Source of the DNA: Plastoroseomonas hellenica
GTDB lineage: Bacteria; Pseudomonadota; Alphaproteobacteria; Acetobacterales; Acetobacteraceae
Direction of reading: 5' to 3'
Length of the DNA stretch: 64,000 nt
Assembly: GCF_018129085.1 (NCBI RefSeq)
Contig: NZ_JAAGBB010000001.1
Location: forward strand, 310,001 to 374,000
The translations under genes and the position numbers were made by a program. Of the stretch, positions 36,487 to 45,575 are shown piece after piece. Below the pieces are notes generated by a model. It saw only the letters and a list, made by a program, of their open reading frames with translations. It was not told where the DNA came from and did not search any database. Each line of letters begins with the position of its first letter. Position 1 is the stretch's first letter.

Positions 36487-37062
36487 ATGGCCAAAGCGCC
36501 GCCCGTCAGCCGCTATCCCGTCCCCAAGCTGAAGGACATGCCGGACGACATCCGCGCCCGTATCGAGACGGTGCAGGAGAAATCCGGCTTCATCCCCAAC
36601 GTCTTCCTCATGCTGGCCTACCGGCCCGAGGAATTCCGCGCCTTCATGGCCTATCACGACGCCCTGATGGACAAGAAGGAGGGGCTGACCAAGGCCGAGC
36701 GCGAGATGATCGTGGTCGCGATCAGCGCCGCCAACCAGTGCCAGTACTGCGTCATCGCGCATGGCGCGATCCTGCGCATCCGCGCCAAGAATCCCCTGAT
36801 CGCGGAGCAGGTCGCGGCCAATTGGCGGAAGGCCGACATCACGCCGCGCGAGCGCGCCATGCTGGAATTCGCCATGAAGATAACCCATCGCGCGAACGAG
36901 ACCGACGATGCGGATCGGGCGGCGCTGCGCAAGGCCGGCTTCACCGATGACGAAGTCTGGGACATCGCGGCGATCGCCGCCTTCTTCGGCATGTCCAACC
37001 GTCTCGCCAACTTCACCAGCCTCCGGCCGAACGACGAATTCTACATGATGGGGCGGGGCTGA
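36487..37062 (+). CDS. Peroxidase-related carboxymuconolactone decarboxylase (AhpD-like) family protein
   Basis: A 191-residue CMD-fold protein. The redox motif is NQCQYCVIAHG with Cys85, Cys88 and His92, the AhpD-type CxxCxxxH proton-relay arrangement. The N-terminal VQEKSGFIPNVFLMLAYRPE and C-terminal FFGMSNRLANFTSLRPNDEF match the uncharacterised peroxidase-related subfamily. A role in peroxide or alkylhydroperoxide defence is inferred. Its stop overlaps the next start (TGATG), tying it to the creatininase-family gene. Confidence 0.9.
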   Translation: MAKAPPVSRYPVPKLKDMPDDIRARIETVQEKSGFIPNVFLMLAYRPEEFRAFMAYHDALMDKKEGLTKAEREMIVVAISAANQCQYCVIAHGAILRIRAKNPLIAEQVAANWRKADITPRERAMLEFAMKITHRANETDDADRAALRKAGFTDDEVWDIAAIAAFFGMSNRLANFTSLRPNDEFYMMGRG

Positions 37063-37859
37063 TGACCGAGGAGGTCCGCTGGGAACGCCTGACGGCGCCC
37101 GAGATCAACGCGCTCGCCGCCCGCAATGCGCTGGTGGTGCTGCCGGTCGCCAGCCTGGAACAGCATGGCCCGCATCTGCCGGTCTGGACCGACAGCGCGC
37201 TCGGCCACGCCATGGCGGTTCGCGCCGCGGAGATCGCGCGCGATGTGCCGGCGGTGGTGCTGCCGCCGATGTGGATGGGGCTTTCGGAGCACCATTTCCC
37301 CTTCGGCGGAACCATCAGCTTGGACTACGCGACCTTCGCCGGCGTGCTGCGCTGCGTCGCGCGCTCGATCATCGCCTGCGGCTTCAGGCGCCTGTTCCTG
37401 GTCAACAGCCATGGCGGCAATATCGAGCCGCTGGCCGTCGCTTCCCGCGAGATGGCGCATGAATTTGGCATCCCCGTCGCCACCACCTCGCTGCCCCGGG
37501 TCGCGGCCCAGGAGATCGCGGAAATCCTGGAAACCCAGCCCGGCGTGCAGCATGCTTGCGAGGCGGAGACGGCGCTCTGGTTGCATCTCGACGCCGCGCA
37601 GGTCCGCCAGGACAAGGTGGCGGGCGCGGCGTCCCAGGGCGGCAATCTCGGCAATCCCCTGGTGACCCGCTTCTGGTCCTTCGAGGAACGGGCCCCGGTC
37701 ACCGGCGTGCGCGGCAACCCGCCGGCCGCGACCGCCGAGAAGGGCGCCCGCCTGGCGGCCGTGATCGCCGAGGGGCTGGCGCGCGCCATGCGCGACGAAG
37801 TGCTCTGGACCACGCCGGACCCGGTCTGGGCGCCTGGCCGCGCACAGGGGCGGCGCTGA
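37062..37859 (+). CDS. Creatininase family protein
   Basis: A 265-residue metal-dependent amidohydrolase of the creatininase fold. Metal-binding segments are visible: LPVASLEQHGPHLPVWTD (Glu and His), MGLSEHHFPFGGTISLD, and FLVNSHGGNIEPL. The family includes creatinine amidohydrolase, formamide hydrolases of riboflavin/F420 synthesis and mycofactocin peptidase, so the substrate here is open. It is translationally coupled to the CMD protein upstream and ends 3 bases before the LprI-like gene. Confidence 0.9.
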   Translation: MTEEVRWERLTAPEINALAARNALVVLPVASLEQHGPHLPVWTDSALGHAMAVRAAEIARDVPAVVLPPMWMGLSEHHFPFGGTISLDYATFAGVLRCVARSIIACGFRRLFLVNSHGGNIEPLAVASREMAHEFGIPVATTSLPRVAAQEIAEILETQPGVQHACEAETALWLHLDAAQVRQDKVAGAASQGGNLGNPLVTRFWSFEERAPVTGVRGNPPAATAEKGARLAAVIAEGLARAMRDEVLWTTPDPVWAPGRAQGRR

Positions 37860-37862
37860 GCG

Positions 37863-38270
37863 ATGCGGCGCATCCTCCTTGCGCTACTGCTGGCGGCGCC
37901 GCTCCCGGCCCTGGCGCAGAATGCGGATGTCGAGCTTCGCATCCGCTATTCGCCGGCACTCCAGGCCTGCCTGGACAAGGCCGGCAGCACGACCGCCGCC
38001 ATGGTCGATTGCCATGGGCAGGAATACGCCCTCTGGGATGCGCGCCTGAACCGGGCCTATCAGAGGATCATGAGCGCCCCGGAAGTCACCCCTGCCGCCA
38101 AGGACCAGTTGCGGGACGCGCAGCGGGCCTGGATCGCCTATCGCGACCGCGCCTGTGCGGCCAGGGCGGGGGTGGAGTCCGGCGGCGGCTCGCTTGGCCT
38201 CATCACTGCGGCTGCCTGCCGGCTGGAGATGACCGCGCTCCGCGCTCACGAGCTGGAAGTTCTTCAGTAA
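37863..38270 (+). CDS. Lysozyme-inhibitor LprI-like (DUF1311) exported protein
   Basis: A 135-residue protein with signal peptide MRRILLALLLAAPLPALAQ. The mature domain has the DUF1311/LprI pattern with Cys pairs: LQACLDKAGSTTAAMVDCHG, then LNRAYQRIMSAP, LRDAQRAWIAYRDRACAA and ITAAACRLEMTALRAHEL. In Mycobacterium LprI binds lysozyme; whether this periplasmic protein does so is unknown. It is the third gene of the CMD/creatininase run. Confidence 0.85.
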   Translation: MRRILLALLLAAPLPALAQNADVELRIRYSPALQACLDKAGSTTAAMVDCHGQEYALWDARLNRAYQRIMSAPEVTPAAKDQLRDAQRAWIAYRDRACAARAGVESGGGSLGLITAAACRLEMTALRAHELEVLQ

Positions 38271-38304
38271 CCCTTGTTTCACCCAGGCGTGGTCCACTGC
38301 GGAC

Positions 38305-39222
38305 GTGTCTGCTGCCCCTCCCCCCATCAAGCCTGACCGATCGGCGCGTGGCCTGCGGTCGCTGCTCGGGCGCTCGGCCGTCGTGCCGGCCTCGGCGCCG
38401 CTGGTCGCGGCGTCGCGCAGCGTCGCGCAGGCACCGGCCGCGCCCCCGCCTCAGTCGCCGCTGCCGATCGAGCAACCGGCCTGGGGCGATCACCTCTGGG
38501 GGGCAGGCCTCGCGACACCGGGTGGTGCGGAGGCGATCATGCGCCTCGCCGCCCTGCTGCCGCTTTCGCCGGCAACCACGCTGCTGCTGGTCGGCCGCGG
38601 CGCCACCGCTGCGGGCAATATCGTCGCCGAGGCACGGGGCGCCTGGGTCGCCGCCCATGACACCGAGGCGGAGCCGACCCCACCACCGCCGCCCACCATC
38701 GGCCGCCGCGAGCCGCCGCAGCGCGTGGAGGCGGCCAAGTGGACCCCGATCGCCCCGAGTTTCCGCCAGGGACGCCAGAATCACGCCCTGCTGCTGGAGC
38801 CGTTCCGCGACGGTGCCGCGCCGCCCCGGCTGCTGCCCGCCGTGGCCGCCGCGCTGCGGCCCGGCGCGCAGATCGTGCTGTTCGACCTGGTCGCCCGGGA
38901 CGGCGCGGCAATCGACCCCGGCCATAGCCGCTGGTTGCGCATGGAGCGTCGCGGGTCGCCGCCATCCGAACGCGCCGCCGTCGCCGCTTTCAGCGCTGCC
39001 GGCTTCCAGACCCATGTGGTGCAGGATGAGGGTGCGGCCCATGCGGCGGCGGTTCTGCAAGCCTGGACCAGGCTGCTGCGCGTCCTGTCGGAGTCTCCCT
39101 CGCGCCCGACCCGCCTGCAGGCGGCCGCCCTGGTCGCCGAGGCGGAGGCCTGGCTGTTGCGGCTGCGGCTGATCGAGAGCGGAGCCCTGCGCCTGCTGCG
39201 CTGGCACGGATCCCTTAGGTGA
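38305..39222 (+). CDS. Hypothetical protein with degenerate methyltransferase-like fold
   Basis: A 305-residue protein with a GTG start. The N-terminus is Pro/Ala-rich. The middle has a Rossmann-like start LSPATTLLLVGRGATAAGNI (about 86-105), and later LRPGAQIVLFDLVARDG resembles a beta-strand/turn of class I methyltransferases, but the SAM-binding GxGxG is not conserved. A helical C-terminus (TRLQAAALVAEAEAWLLRLR) ends LRLLRWHGSLR. The stop codon lies inside a terminator stem. Possibly a catalytically dead or structural relative; function unknown. Confidence 0.65.
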   Translation: MSAAPPPIKPDRSARGLRSLLGRSAVVPASAPLVAASRSVAQAPAAPPPQSPLPIEQPAWGDHLWGAGLATPGGAEAIMRLAALLPLSPATTLLLVGRGATAAGNIVAEARGAWVAAHDTEAEPTPPPPPTIGRREPPQRVEAAKWTPIAPSFRQGRQNHALLLEPFRDGAAPPRLLPAVAAALRPGAQIVLFDLVARDGAAIDPGHSRWLRMERRGSPPSERAAVAAFSAAGFQTHVVQDEGAAHAAAVLQAWTRLLRVLSESPSRPTRLQAAALVAEAEAWLLRLRLIESGALRLLRWHGSLR

Positions 39223-39248
39223 GGCGTAGCCGCACCTAAGGCTTTTCT
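39213..39248 (+). terminator. Terminator hairpin containing the stop codon
   Basis: A perfect 9-bp stem CCTTAGGTG / CACCTAAGG (39213-39221, 39233-39241) followed by CTTTTC. The TGA stop of the upstream gene is at 39220-39222, so a terminating ribosome would cover the left arm. Confidence 0.7.
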
Positions 39249-39400
39249 TGGGCCTCAAACGCCGGCGGCCGCATCCGCGGCCTTCTTTCGCGCGACGCCG
39301 CGCGGGCCGCATTCGCGGCCTCGGTCTGCATCGGCTGCGCCTCGCAGCCCGCCGGAATGGATGGCGGCCTGCGGCCGCGATTGCTTGAGAGGTTGTCAGC
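39236..39400 (-). repeat. Inverted-repeat element flanking pgk, copy A
   Basis: The 52-bp core 39299-39350 matches the reverse complement of 40667-40718 with one mismatch. A second block (39253-39293) matches 40754-40796 more loosely. It lies directly downstream of pgk. A 31-codon frame starting at ATG 39331 on the minus strand begins MQTEAANAARA. Confidence 0.85.
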
Positions 39401-40610
39401 CCGTCTTGCTTTGCGCCGCGCTCTGCAGCGCTGCGACGCCTGGCAGGGTCTTGCCTTCCAGCCATTCCAGGAAAGCGCCGCCGGCGGTGGAGACATAGGT
39501 CATCCGCTCCGCCACGCCGGCGTGGCGGAGTGCCGCCACGGTGTCGCCGCCGCCGCCGATCGATTTCAGCCCGCCCGCGGTGGTCAGCGCGCCCACGGTC
39601 GCGGCAACCGCCACCGTCGCCGCGTCGAAGGGCGGGGTCTCGAAAGCGCCAAAGGGCCCGTTCCACACCAAGGTCGAGGCCTGGCGCAGCCGTGCCTCGA
39701 CCGCCGCCGCCGTGTCCGGCCCGACATCGAGCGCCATCATCTCCGCCGGCACGCCGTCGACCGGCACCGTCTGCGTCGCCGGATTGGGTTTGAACTCGGC
39801 GGCGACGACCAGGTCGCTCGGCAGCAGGATGTCGCAGCCGGCACCCTGCGCCTCCTCCAGGATCCGCCGCGCCGTATCGTGCATCTCGGCTTCCTGCAGC
39901 GAGCGGCCCATGCCGTGGCCCTGGGCCGCGAGGAAGGTGTTGGCCATGGCGCCGCCGATCACCAGCACATCGACCCTCTTCGAGAGGTTCCCGAGCAGGT
40001 CGAGCTTGGTGCTCACCTTGGCGCCGCCGACGATCGCGACCACCGGCCGCGCCGGATTGCCGAGCGCCGCGTCCAGCGCCTCCAGCTCCGCCTGCATCAG
40101 CCGCCCGGCATAGGCCGGGACCAGATGCGCCACGCCCTCCGTGCTCGCATGCGCGCGATGCGCCGCCGAGAAGGCGTCGTTCACATAGGCGTCCGCGAGC
40201 TTCGCGAGGCCGGCTGCGAGCGCCGGGTCGTTCTTCTCCTCCCCGGCATGGAAGCGGGTGTTCTCGAGCAGCAGCACCTCGCCATCCGCGAGCTTCGCCA
40301 CCGCGGCTTCGGCGGCTTCGCCGATGCAGTCCTCGGCGAAGCCGACCGGCCGGCCGAGCGCCTGGGCCAGCGCCGCGGCCATCGGCCGCAGCGACATCTC
40401 CGGCACGCGCTTGCCCTTGGGCCGATCGAAATGGCTGCACACCACGACCCGGCCGCCCTTCTCCGCCAGCTCCAGGATGGTCGGTACCAGCCGCTCGATC
40501 CGGGTGCGGTCGGTGATCTGCCCATCCCTCACCGGCAGGTTCAGATCCGCCCGCAACAGCACGCGTTTCCCGCGCGGATCGAGGTCATCAAGCGTCAGAA
40601 AAGCCGGCAT
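39396..40610 (-). CDS. pgk: Phosphoglycerate kinase
   Basis: A 404-residue glycolytic and Calvin-cycle kinase interconverting 1,3-bisphosphoglycerate/ADP and 3-phosphoglycerate/[23 protein letters not shown] is the phosphoglycerate-binding N-domain, [13 protein letters not shown] and the hinge follow, and [17 protein letters not shown] is the nucleotide site. ATG 40610 with GGAG upstream is preferred over a TTG 12 bases earlier. It is the last gene of tkt-gap-pgk, separated from gap by 225 bases that contain one arm of an inverted repeat, so it may have its own transcript. Confidence 0.97.
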   Translation of the reverse strand: MPAFLTLDDLDPRGKRVLLRADLNLPVRDGQITDRTRIERLVPTILELAEKGGRVVVCSHFDRPKGKRVPEMSLRPMAAALAQALGRPVGFAEDCIGEAAEAAVAKLADGEVLLLENTRFHAGEEKNDPALAAGLAKLADAYVNDAFSAAHRAHASTEGVAHLVPAYAGRLMQAELEALDAALGNPARPVVAIVGGAKVSTKLDLLGNLSKRVDVLVIGGAMANTFLAAQGHGMGRSLQEAEMHDTARRILEEAQGAGCDILLPSDLVVAAEFKPNPATQTVPVDGVPAEMMALDVGPDTAAAVEARLRQASTLVWNGPFGAFETPPFDAATVAVAATVGALTTAGGLKSIGGGGDTVAALRHAGVAERMTYVSTAGGAFLEWLEGKTLPGVAALQSAAQSKTG

Positions 40611-40624
40611 TCCCAACTCCAATC

Positions 40625-40805
40625 ACGAGCGAAACCCCGCGGCCGCAGGCCGCTACTGGAAAGGCCGGGCTGCGAGGCGAAGCCGATGCAGACCGAGGCC
40701 GCGAATGCGGCCCGCGCGCGGCTGTCAGCCGCGCCGGGCGCACACCCGACCGCGCGAAAGCCAAGCCGGCGGATGCCGGCGCCGGCGCCTGAGGCCTAAC
40801 AAAGA
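40625..40805 (+). repeat. Inverted-repeat element flanking pgk, copy B
   Basis: It sits between gap and pgk. Its core 40667-40718 is 51/52 identical to the reverse complement of 39299-39350. The plus-strand frame from ATG 40686 to 40799 (37 codons) begins MQTEAANAARA like copy A and ends in the same register (RMPAPAPEA versus RMRPPAFEA). Confidence 0.85.
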
Positions 40806-40835
40806 CCCGGCGGCGCCGGCAGGACCCTCACGAAC

Positions 40836-41855
40836 TCAGAGCGACCCAAACAAAGCCGCCGTATCGCTCATGCGGTTCGAGAAGCCCCACTCGTTGTCGT
40901 ACCAGGACATCACCCGCACGAGCCCGCCATCGACCACCTGCGTCTGCGTCGCGTCGAAGGTCGAGGAATGCGGGTCGTGGTTGAAGTCGATGGAGACCAG
41001 CGGCGCCGTATTGTAGGCGAGGATGCCCTTCAGCGGTCCGCTCTCGGAAGCGGCCTTCATCGCGGCATTCACCGCCTCCTTCGTCACGCCCTCGGCGCGC
41101 GGCACGAAGTCGAGCGAAACCAGGGAGACGTTCGGCGTCGGGATGCGGATCGCGGTGCCGTCCAGCTTGCCCTTCAGCTCCGGCAGCACGAGGCCGACCG
41201 CCTTCGCGGCACCCGTCGAGGTCGGGATCGCCGAGACCGCCGCCGCGCGGGCGCGGTGCAGGTCCTTGTGCAGCGTGTCGACGGTGTTCTGGTCGCCGGT
41301 ATAGGCGTGGATGGTCACCATGTAGCCGCGCAGGATGCCGAACTTGTCGTGCAGTACCTTGGCGATCGGCGCCAGGCAGTTGGTGGTGCAGGAGGCATTC
41401 GAGATCACCGTCATGTCATTGGTCAGCGTCTGGTGGTTGACGCCGTAGACGATGGTCGCGTCGGCATTGTCGCCCGGGGCGGAGATGATGACCTTGCGGG
41501 CGCCGGCGGTCAGGAGCGCCGAGGCCTTCTCCTTCGAGGCGAAGATGCCGGTGCATTCCATCGCGACGTCGACGCCCTGGAAGGGCACCTTGGTCGGGTC
41601 GCGTTCGGCCGAGACCTTGATCGGCGCATAGGTGCGGCCATTCGCGGTGATCAGCAGGCTGTTGCCTTCGACCGCGACCTCGCCGGGGAAGCGGCCATGC
41701 ACGCTGTCGTAGCGCAGCAGGTGCGCGTTCGCCTCGACCGAGCCGAGGTCGTTGATCGCGATGCACTCCACGTCGCGGCGCCCGCTTTCGATCATCGCGC
41801 GCAGCACAAGGCGCCCGATGCGCCCGAACCCATTGATGGCGACCTTCACGGCCAT
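40836..41855 (-). CDS. gap: Glyceraldehyde-3-phosphate dehydrogenase, type I
   Basis: A 339-residue tetrameric dehydrogenase. [20 protein letters not shown] is the NAD-binding start, the catalytic Cys156 is in SNASCTTNC, His183 in [10 protein letters not shown] is the base, and [12 protein letters not shown] closes the domain. It acts in glycolysis, gluconeogenesis or the Calvin cycle. It lies between tkt and pgk on the same strand. A 7-bp hairpin GGCTCAG/CTGAGCC at 41920-41938 lies in the tkt-gap spacer without a T-run. Confidence 0.97.
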   Translation of the reverse strand: MAVKVAINGFGRIGRLVLRAMIESGRRDVECIAINDLGSVEANAHLLRYDSVHGRFPGEVAVEGNSLLITANGRTYAPIKVSAERDPTKVPFQGVDVAMECTGIFASKEKASALLTAGARKVIISAPGDNADATIVYGVNHQTLTNDMTVISNASCTTNCLAPIAKVLHDKFGILRGYMVTIHAYTGDQNTVDTLHKDLHRARAAAVSAIPTSTGAAKAVGLVLPELKGKLDGTAIRIPTPNVSLVSLDFVPRAEGVTKEAVNAAMKAASESGPLKGILAYNTAPLVSIDFNHDPHSSTFDATQTQVVDGGLVRVMSWYDNEWGFSNRMSDTAALFGSL

Positions 41856-41970
41856 GGCGAAGAACCTTTCCCGTCCGATGCGCCGCGAGTGTACACGCGG
41901 CCGCTTCGCCGCGCTAAGCGGCTCAGATGCCCTGAGCCCCTAACGTCGGGACCGGGCAAAAAGATGGCGT

Positions 41971-44010
41971 TTAGCCCAGCTTTTTCCGCACGGCAGCCAC
42001 GATAGCGTCAGTGGTGATGCCGAAATGCTTGAACAGGTGCTCCGCCGGCGCGCTGGCGCCGAAGCCGGTCATGCCGATGAAGACGCCGTCCGGTCCCAGC
42101 CAGCGTTCCCAGCCGAAGCCGATCAGCGCCTCGACGCCGACCCGGAGCCCGCTGCCCAGCACCTCGGCCCGATAGCTCTCGTCCTGCAGGGCGAACAGCT
42201 CCCAGCAGGGGAGGGAGACCAGCGCGGTCGGGATGCCGTCCGCTTCCAGCGCGGTGCGGGCGGCCTGGGCCAGGTGCACTTCGGACCCGGTCGCGATCAG
42301 CGTCGCCCGGCGGGGGCCGGAGGCCTCCTCCAGCACATAGCCGCCGCGGGCGCAGCGGTTCTCGCCGGCATCGGTCCGGAGCGCCGGCAGGTTCTGCCGC
42401 GACAGCGCGAGCAGGGACGGGCCATCGGCGCGCCGCAGCGCCAGCTCCCAGCATTCGGCCGTCTCCATGGCGTCGGCCGGGCGGAAGACGAAGACGTTCG
42501 GCATGGCGCGGAAGGAGGCCACGTGCTCGACCGGCTGGTGTGTCGGCCCATCCTCGCCGAGGCCGATGCTGTCATGGGTCAGCACATGGATCGCCCGCTG
42601 GCGCATCAGCGCCGCCAGGCGGATCGCCGGCCGCATGTAGTCCGAGAACACCAGGAAAGTGCCGGAATAGGGGATGATGCCGCCATGCAGCGCCATGCCG
42701 TTCATGGCCGCCGCCATGCCGTGCTCGCGCACGCCGTAATGGATGTAGCGGCCGGCGAAATTCCCCGGCGCGACGCTCGGCACGCCCTTCACGTTGGTGT
42801 TGTTGGACCCGGTGAGGTCGGCCGAGCCGCCGACCATCTCCGGCACAGCCGGCACCAGGGCCTCCAGCGCGCGCTGCGACGCGATCCGGGTCGCGATCTT
42901 GGGCTTCTCCTCGGCGAGCCTGGCGCGCAGCGCCGCGAGCGGCAGGTGCCAGCCCTCCGGGAGCTTGCCCACCACGGCGCGCTCGAACTCATCCCGCTGC
43001 GGGTGGTTCGCCAGCCGCTTCAGCCAGCTCCGCCGAGCGCCCGCGCCGCGGCTGCCGACCGTGGCCCAGCGCTCGCGCAGCCCTTCCGGTACCTCGAAGG
43101 CCGGGTGGTTCCAGCCCATCGCCGACTTGGCCCCCGTCGCTTCCTTCTCGCCGAGCGGCGCGCCGTGGCTGCCGGCGGTCCCCGCCTTGGTGGGGGCGCC
43201 GAAGCCGATGATGGTGCGGCAGGCGATCAGGGTCGGCTTGCGGGAGCGCTGCGCCCAGGTCAGGGCCGCGGCGACCGCCTCATGGTCATGTCCATCGACG
43301 CGGCGGACCGCCCAGCCATAGGCCTGGAAGCGCTTCAGCGTGTCGTCGGTAAAGGACAGCGCGGTGTCGCCGTCGATCGAGATCGAATTGTCGTCCCACA
43401 GCACCGTCAGCTTCGACAGCGCCAGATGGCCGGCGAGCGAGGCCGCCTCATGGCTCACGCCTTCCTGGAGGTCGCCATCCGAGGCGATGACCCAGGTGCG
43501 GTGATCGACCAGCGACTTCCCGAACCGCGCTGCCAGCAGCCGCTCGGCGAGCGCCATGCCGACCGAGGTCGCGATGCCCTGGCCGAGCGGGCCCGTGGTG
43601 GTCTCGATGCCCGGGTGCTCGCCGAATTCCGGATGCCCGGCGGCAGGCGAATGGAGCTGGCGGAAGCGCTTCAGCTCCGGGATCCCCATGCCGGCATGCC
43701 CGGTCAGGTGGAGCAGGGAATAGAGCAGCATGGAGCCGTGGCCGGCGCTCAGCACGAAGCGGTCGCGGTCCGGCCAGCGCGGATCGGCGGCGTCGAACTT
43801 CACGAAGCGGGAGAACAGCACCGTCGCGGCATCGGCCATGCCCATCGGCATGCCGGGATGGCCGGATTTCGCGGCTTCCACGGCATCGATGGCGAGCGCC
43901 CGAATGCAATCCGCCATGCGGCGCTCCTCGCTCGAGGGGCGGGCCAGCAGCGCGGCCTGGGCAGAAAGGGCGGGGTTGGGCGTATCGGAGGCAGGGGCGA
44001 TGCTGGCCAC
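41971..44010 (-). CDS. tkt: Transketolase
   Basis: A thiamine-diphosphate enzyme transferring two-carbon ketol groups in the pentose phosphate and Calvin cycles. [34 protein letters not shown], the ThDP fold [33 protein letters not shown], and a C-terminal domain to [20 protein letters not shown] are present. The start is uncertain: GTG at 44010 (679 residues, GAGG upstream) is chosen. A GTG at 44088 would give 705 residues, and the first ATG in register is at 43917. It leads the tkt-gap-pgk cluster. Confidence 0.95.
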   Translation of the reverse strand: MASIAPASDTPNPALSAQAALLARPSSEERRMADCIRALAIDAVEAAKSGHPGMPMGMADAATVLFSRFVKFDAADPRWPDRDRFVLSAGHGSMLLYSLLHLTGHAGMGIPELKRFRQLHSPAAGHPEFGEHPGIETTTGPLGQGIATSVGMALAERLLAARFGKSLVDHRTWVIASDGDLQEGVSHEAASLAGHLALSKLTVLWDDNSISIDGDTALSFTDDTLKRFQAYGWAVRRVDGHDHEAVAAALTWAQRSRKPTLIACRTIIGFGAPTKAGTAGSHGAPLGEKEATGAKSAMGWNHPAFEVPEGLRERWATVGSRGAGARRSWLKRLANHPQRDEFERAVVGKLPEGWHLPLAALRARLAEEKPKIATRIASQRALEALVPAVPEMVGGSADLTGSNNTNVKGVPSVAPGNFAGRYIHYGVREHGMAAAMNGMALHGGIIPYSGTFLVFSDYMRPAIRLAALMRQRAIHVLTHDSIGLGEDGPTHQPVEHVASFRAMPNVFVFRPADAMETAECWELALRRADGPSLLALSRQNLPALRTDAGENRCARGGYVLEEASGPRRATLIATGSEVHLAQAARTALEADGIPTALVSLPCWELFALQDESYRAEVLGSGLRVGVEALIGFGWERWLGPDGVFIGMTGFGASAPAEHLFKHFGITTDAIVAAVRKKLG

Positions 44011-44141
44011 GGGGCGGGAAACCTCGGTGGTGAAGGGCGCCGCCGCTATAAAGCCCTGGGCCCACCCCGGCAACGGCACCCGGCCCACGAAGCACGCATG
44101 GCCGCCGCCACTCGTCCGCCGCGCCGCTCCCAGACGGGCTC

Positions 44142-45518
44142 TCAGCGTGCGGTGGCGGCAAGCCCCAGGCGAGCCAGCACGGCCTCGACGCTGTCCAGCC
44201 CCGGATCTTCAAAGGCGGCAAGCCCTAAGGGCTCCGGCGGCCGCGCTGCGACCTCCAGCTCCTGCACCTGGCCGCTCAGGAACAGCTTGGCTGGCGTGAG
44301 CAGTGGCCTGAGCGCCGGTCCCTCGAGCAGGGCGGCGAGCTGGGCGATGATTTGGGCGCGGAAGGCCGGAACAGTCATGCGCCCCTGCCTGGCCAGCATG
44401 GCGAAGAGCCGTGGCAGCAGCCCGTCGTCGCGATATCGCACCATCAGGCTGAGCAATTGCATCTGCGCCGCGGCCACCTCCGGCGCCGCCTGGGGGTCGA
44501 ATCCATCCCCTTCGAAGCCGAAGGTGATCTGGCCGAAGCCCGGCAGCGTGAACGCGAGGCCGGGGAGGGCGAACCGGCCACCCTGCTGCTCGAAGCGGGA
44601 TTCCAGCGCGATCTCGCCAGGCAGCGCCTGGTAGCCGAGTTCCGTCAGGAGCTCCTGCACCGCCGCAACCCCGTCCAGCGCCAGCCCCTGCAGCACCATC
44701 CGGTCCGCCGAGGTGATCCGGCCATCGGCCGCGATCTCGAAATCGCTCTCGCCGCGCAGGCTGCCGGCGCTGGCGACGCTGCGGCCGGCCTCATCCATGG
44801 CGAAGGCTTCGGCCAGGAAGCTGCCGCGCATCCGGGCCGGGCCCGCAGGCGTGCCGGTCACCTGCAGCAGCGCCAGGGCGGCGATGTCGAAGCCGTCCAT
44901 GCCGGCGCGGGCCAGGTTGAAGCCGCCGAGCCCCTCGCTGCCCCACGGCCCGGCGAGATTCTCGAGCTGCACCCGGCTCAGCCGGCCGAGGCCGTAATCC
45001 TCAAGGGTAAGGCGGCCAATGCTGACCTCGCCGAGCCCATGCGCCGCCCCCTCGAGCGACAGGTGATCGACCCGGACCGCCCCGATCAGGCCGACCAGGT
45101 CCATCGCCTGACCGGCAGCAGGCTGACGAATGGCGAGGCCGGAGAGCCTTGCCTGCCGAACCGACAGCATCAGCCCGTCATCCCCGTGCCAGGTGACAGG
45201 ATCGAGCTGCCATTCCCGCGCTCCATCCTCGCGCTGGCCCAAGGCCGTCCATGTCCGGACCAGCATCTCGAAGCCCGGTCCGCGGAGCCGCACATCCTCG
45301 AGTCGGACATCGCCGGCCGCGCCATCGAGCACGGTGGCGCTGCGATAGCGCAGCCCGATCTCCGGCCCGAGGAGCGCGCGCAGATGCTGGATCGCCGGGG
45401 CCTCGCCTGGCAAAGGCGCGGCTGCCGACGGGACAGGCGCCGGGTTCGAGGCCTCGGCCAGTGCCGTGCCGGAGACCAGCAGCAGTGCGAGGACGGTCCT
45501 CAGGACGCGGATGGACAC
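44142..45518 (-). CDS. Exported hypothetical protein, tandem paralogue 1
   Basis: A 458-residue protein with a GTG start (GGGAGCC upstream) and signal peptide [20 protein letters not shown]. The rest lacks transmembrane segments and alternates short beta-like stretches around repeated patterns of the type [21 protein letters not shown]. It is a clear paralogue of the next gene upstream: shared [37 protein letters not shown](Y)QAL-GDI and MVRYRD(D/E)GLLPR. Overall it resembles periplasmic lipid-interacting AsmA-type or DUF945-type repetitive proteins in texture, but I cannot assign a family. Function unknown. Confidence 0.7.
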   Translation of the reverse strand: MSIRVLRTVLALLLVSGTALAEASNPAPVPSAAAPLPGEAPAIQHLRALLGPEIGLRYRSATVLDGAAGDVRLEDVRLRGPGFEMLVRTWTALGQREDGAREWQLDPVTWHGDDGLMLSVRQARLSGLAIRQPAAGQAMDLVGLIGAVRVDHLSLEGAAHGLGEVSIGRLTLEDYGLGRLSRVQLENLAGPWGSEGLGGFNLARAGMDGFDIAALALLQVTGTPAGPARMRGSFLAEAFAMDEAGRSVASAGSLRGESDFEIAADGRITSADRMVLQGLALDGVAAVQELLTELGYQALPGEIALESRFEQQGGRFALPGLAFTLPGFGQITFGFEGDGFDPQAAPEVAAAQMQLLSLMVRYRDDGLLPRLFAMLARQGRMTVPAFRAQIIAQLAALLEGPALRPLLTPAKLFLSGQVQELEVAARPPEPLGLAAFEDPGLDSVEAVLARLGLAATAR

Positions 45519-45546
45519 AGGCGGCTCCCGGACCTTGGTGACGGGC

Positions 45547-45567
45547 GGGGGAGGGCGCTCCTCCCCC
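45547..45567. terminator. GC hairpin between the tandem paralogues
   Basis: A perfect 8-bp stem GGGGGAGG / CCTCCCCC with a 5-base loop. No T-run follows on the minus strand, so it may only attenuate transcription between the two genes or protect mRNA. Confidence 0.4.
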
Positions 45568-45575
45568 GGGGGCTT

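Noticed and set aside
39357-40799. 480-codon plus-strand frame across pgk
   Set aside because: Antisense to pgk with no family resemblance. Only its last 37 codons, inside the repeat, merit attention and are treated under the repeat.
41920-41938. Terminator between tkt and gap
   Set aside because: A 7-bp hairpin exists, but there is no T-run on the transcribed strand and the genes form a conserved cluster.
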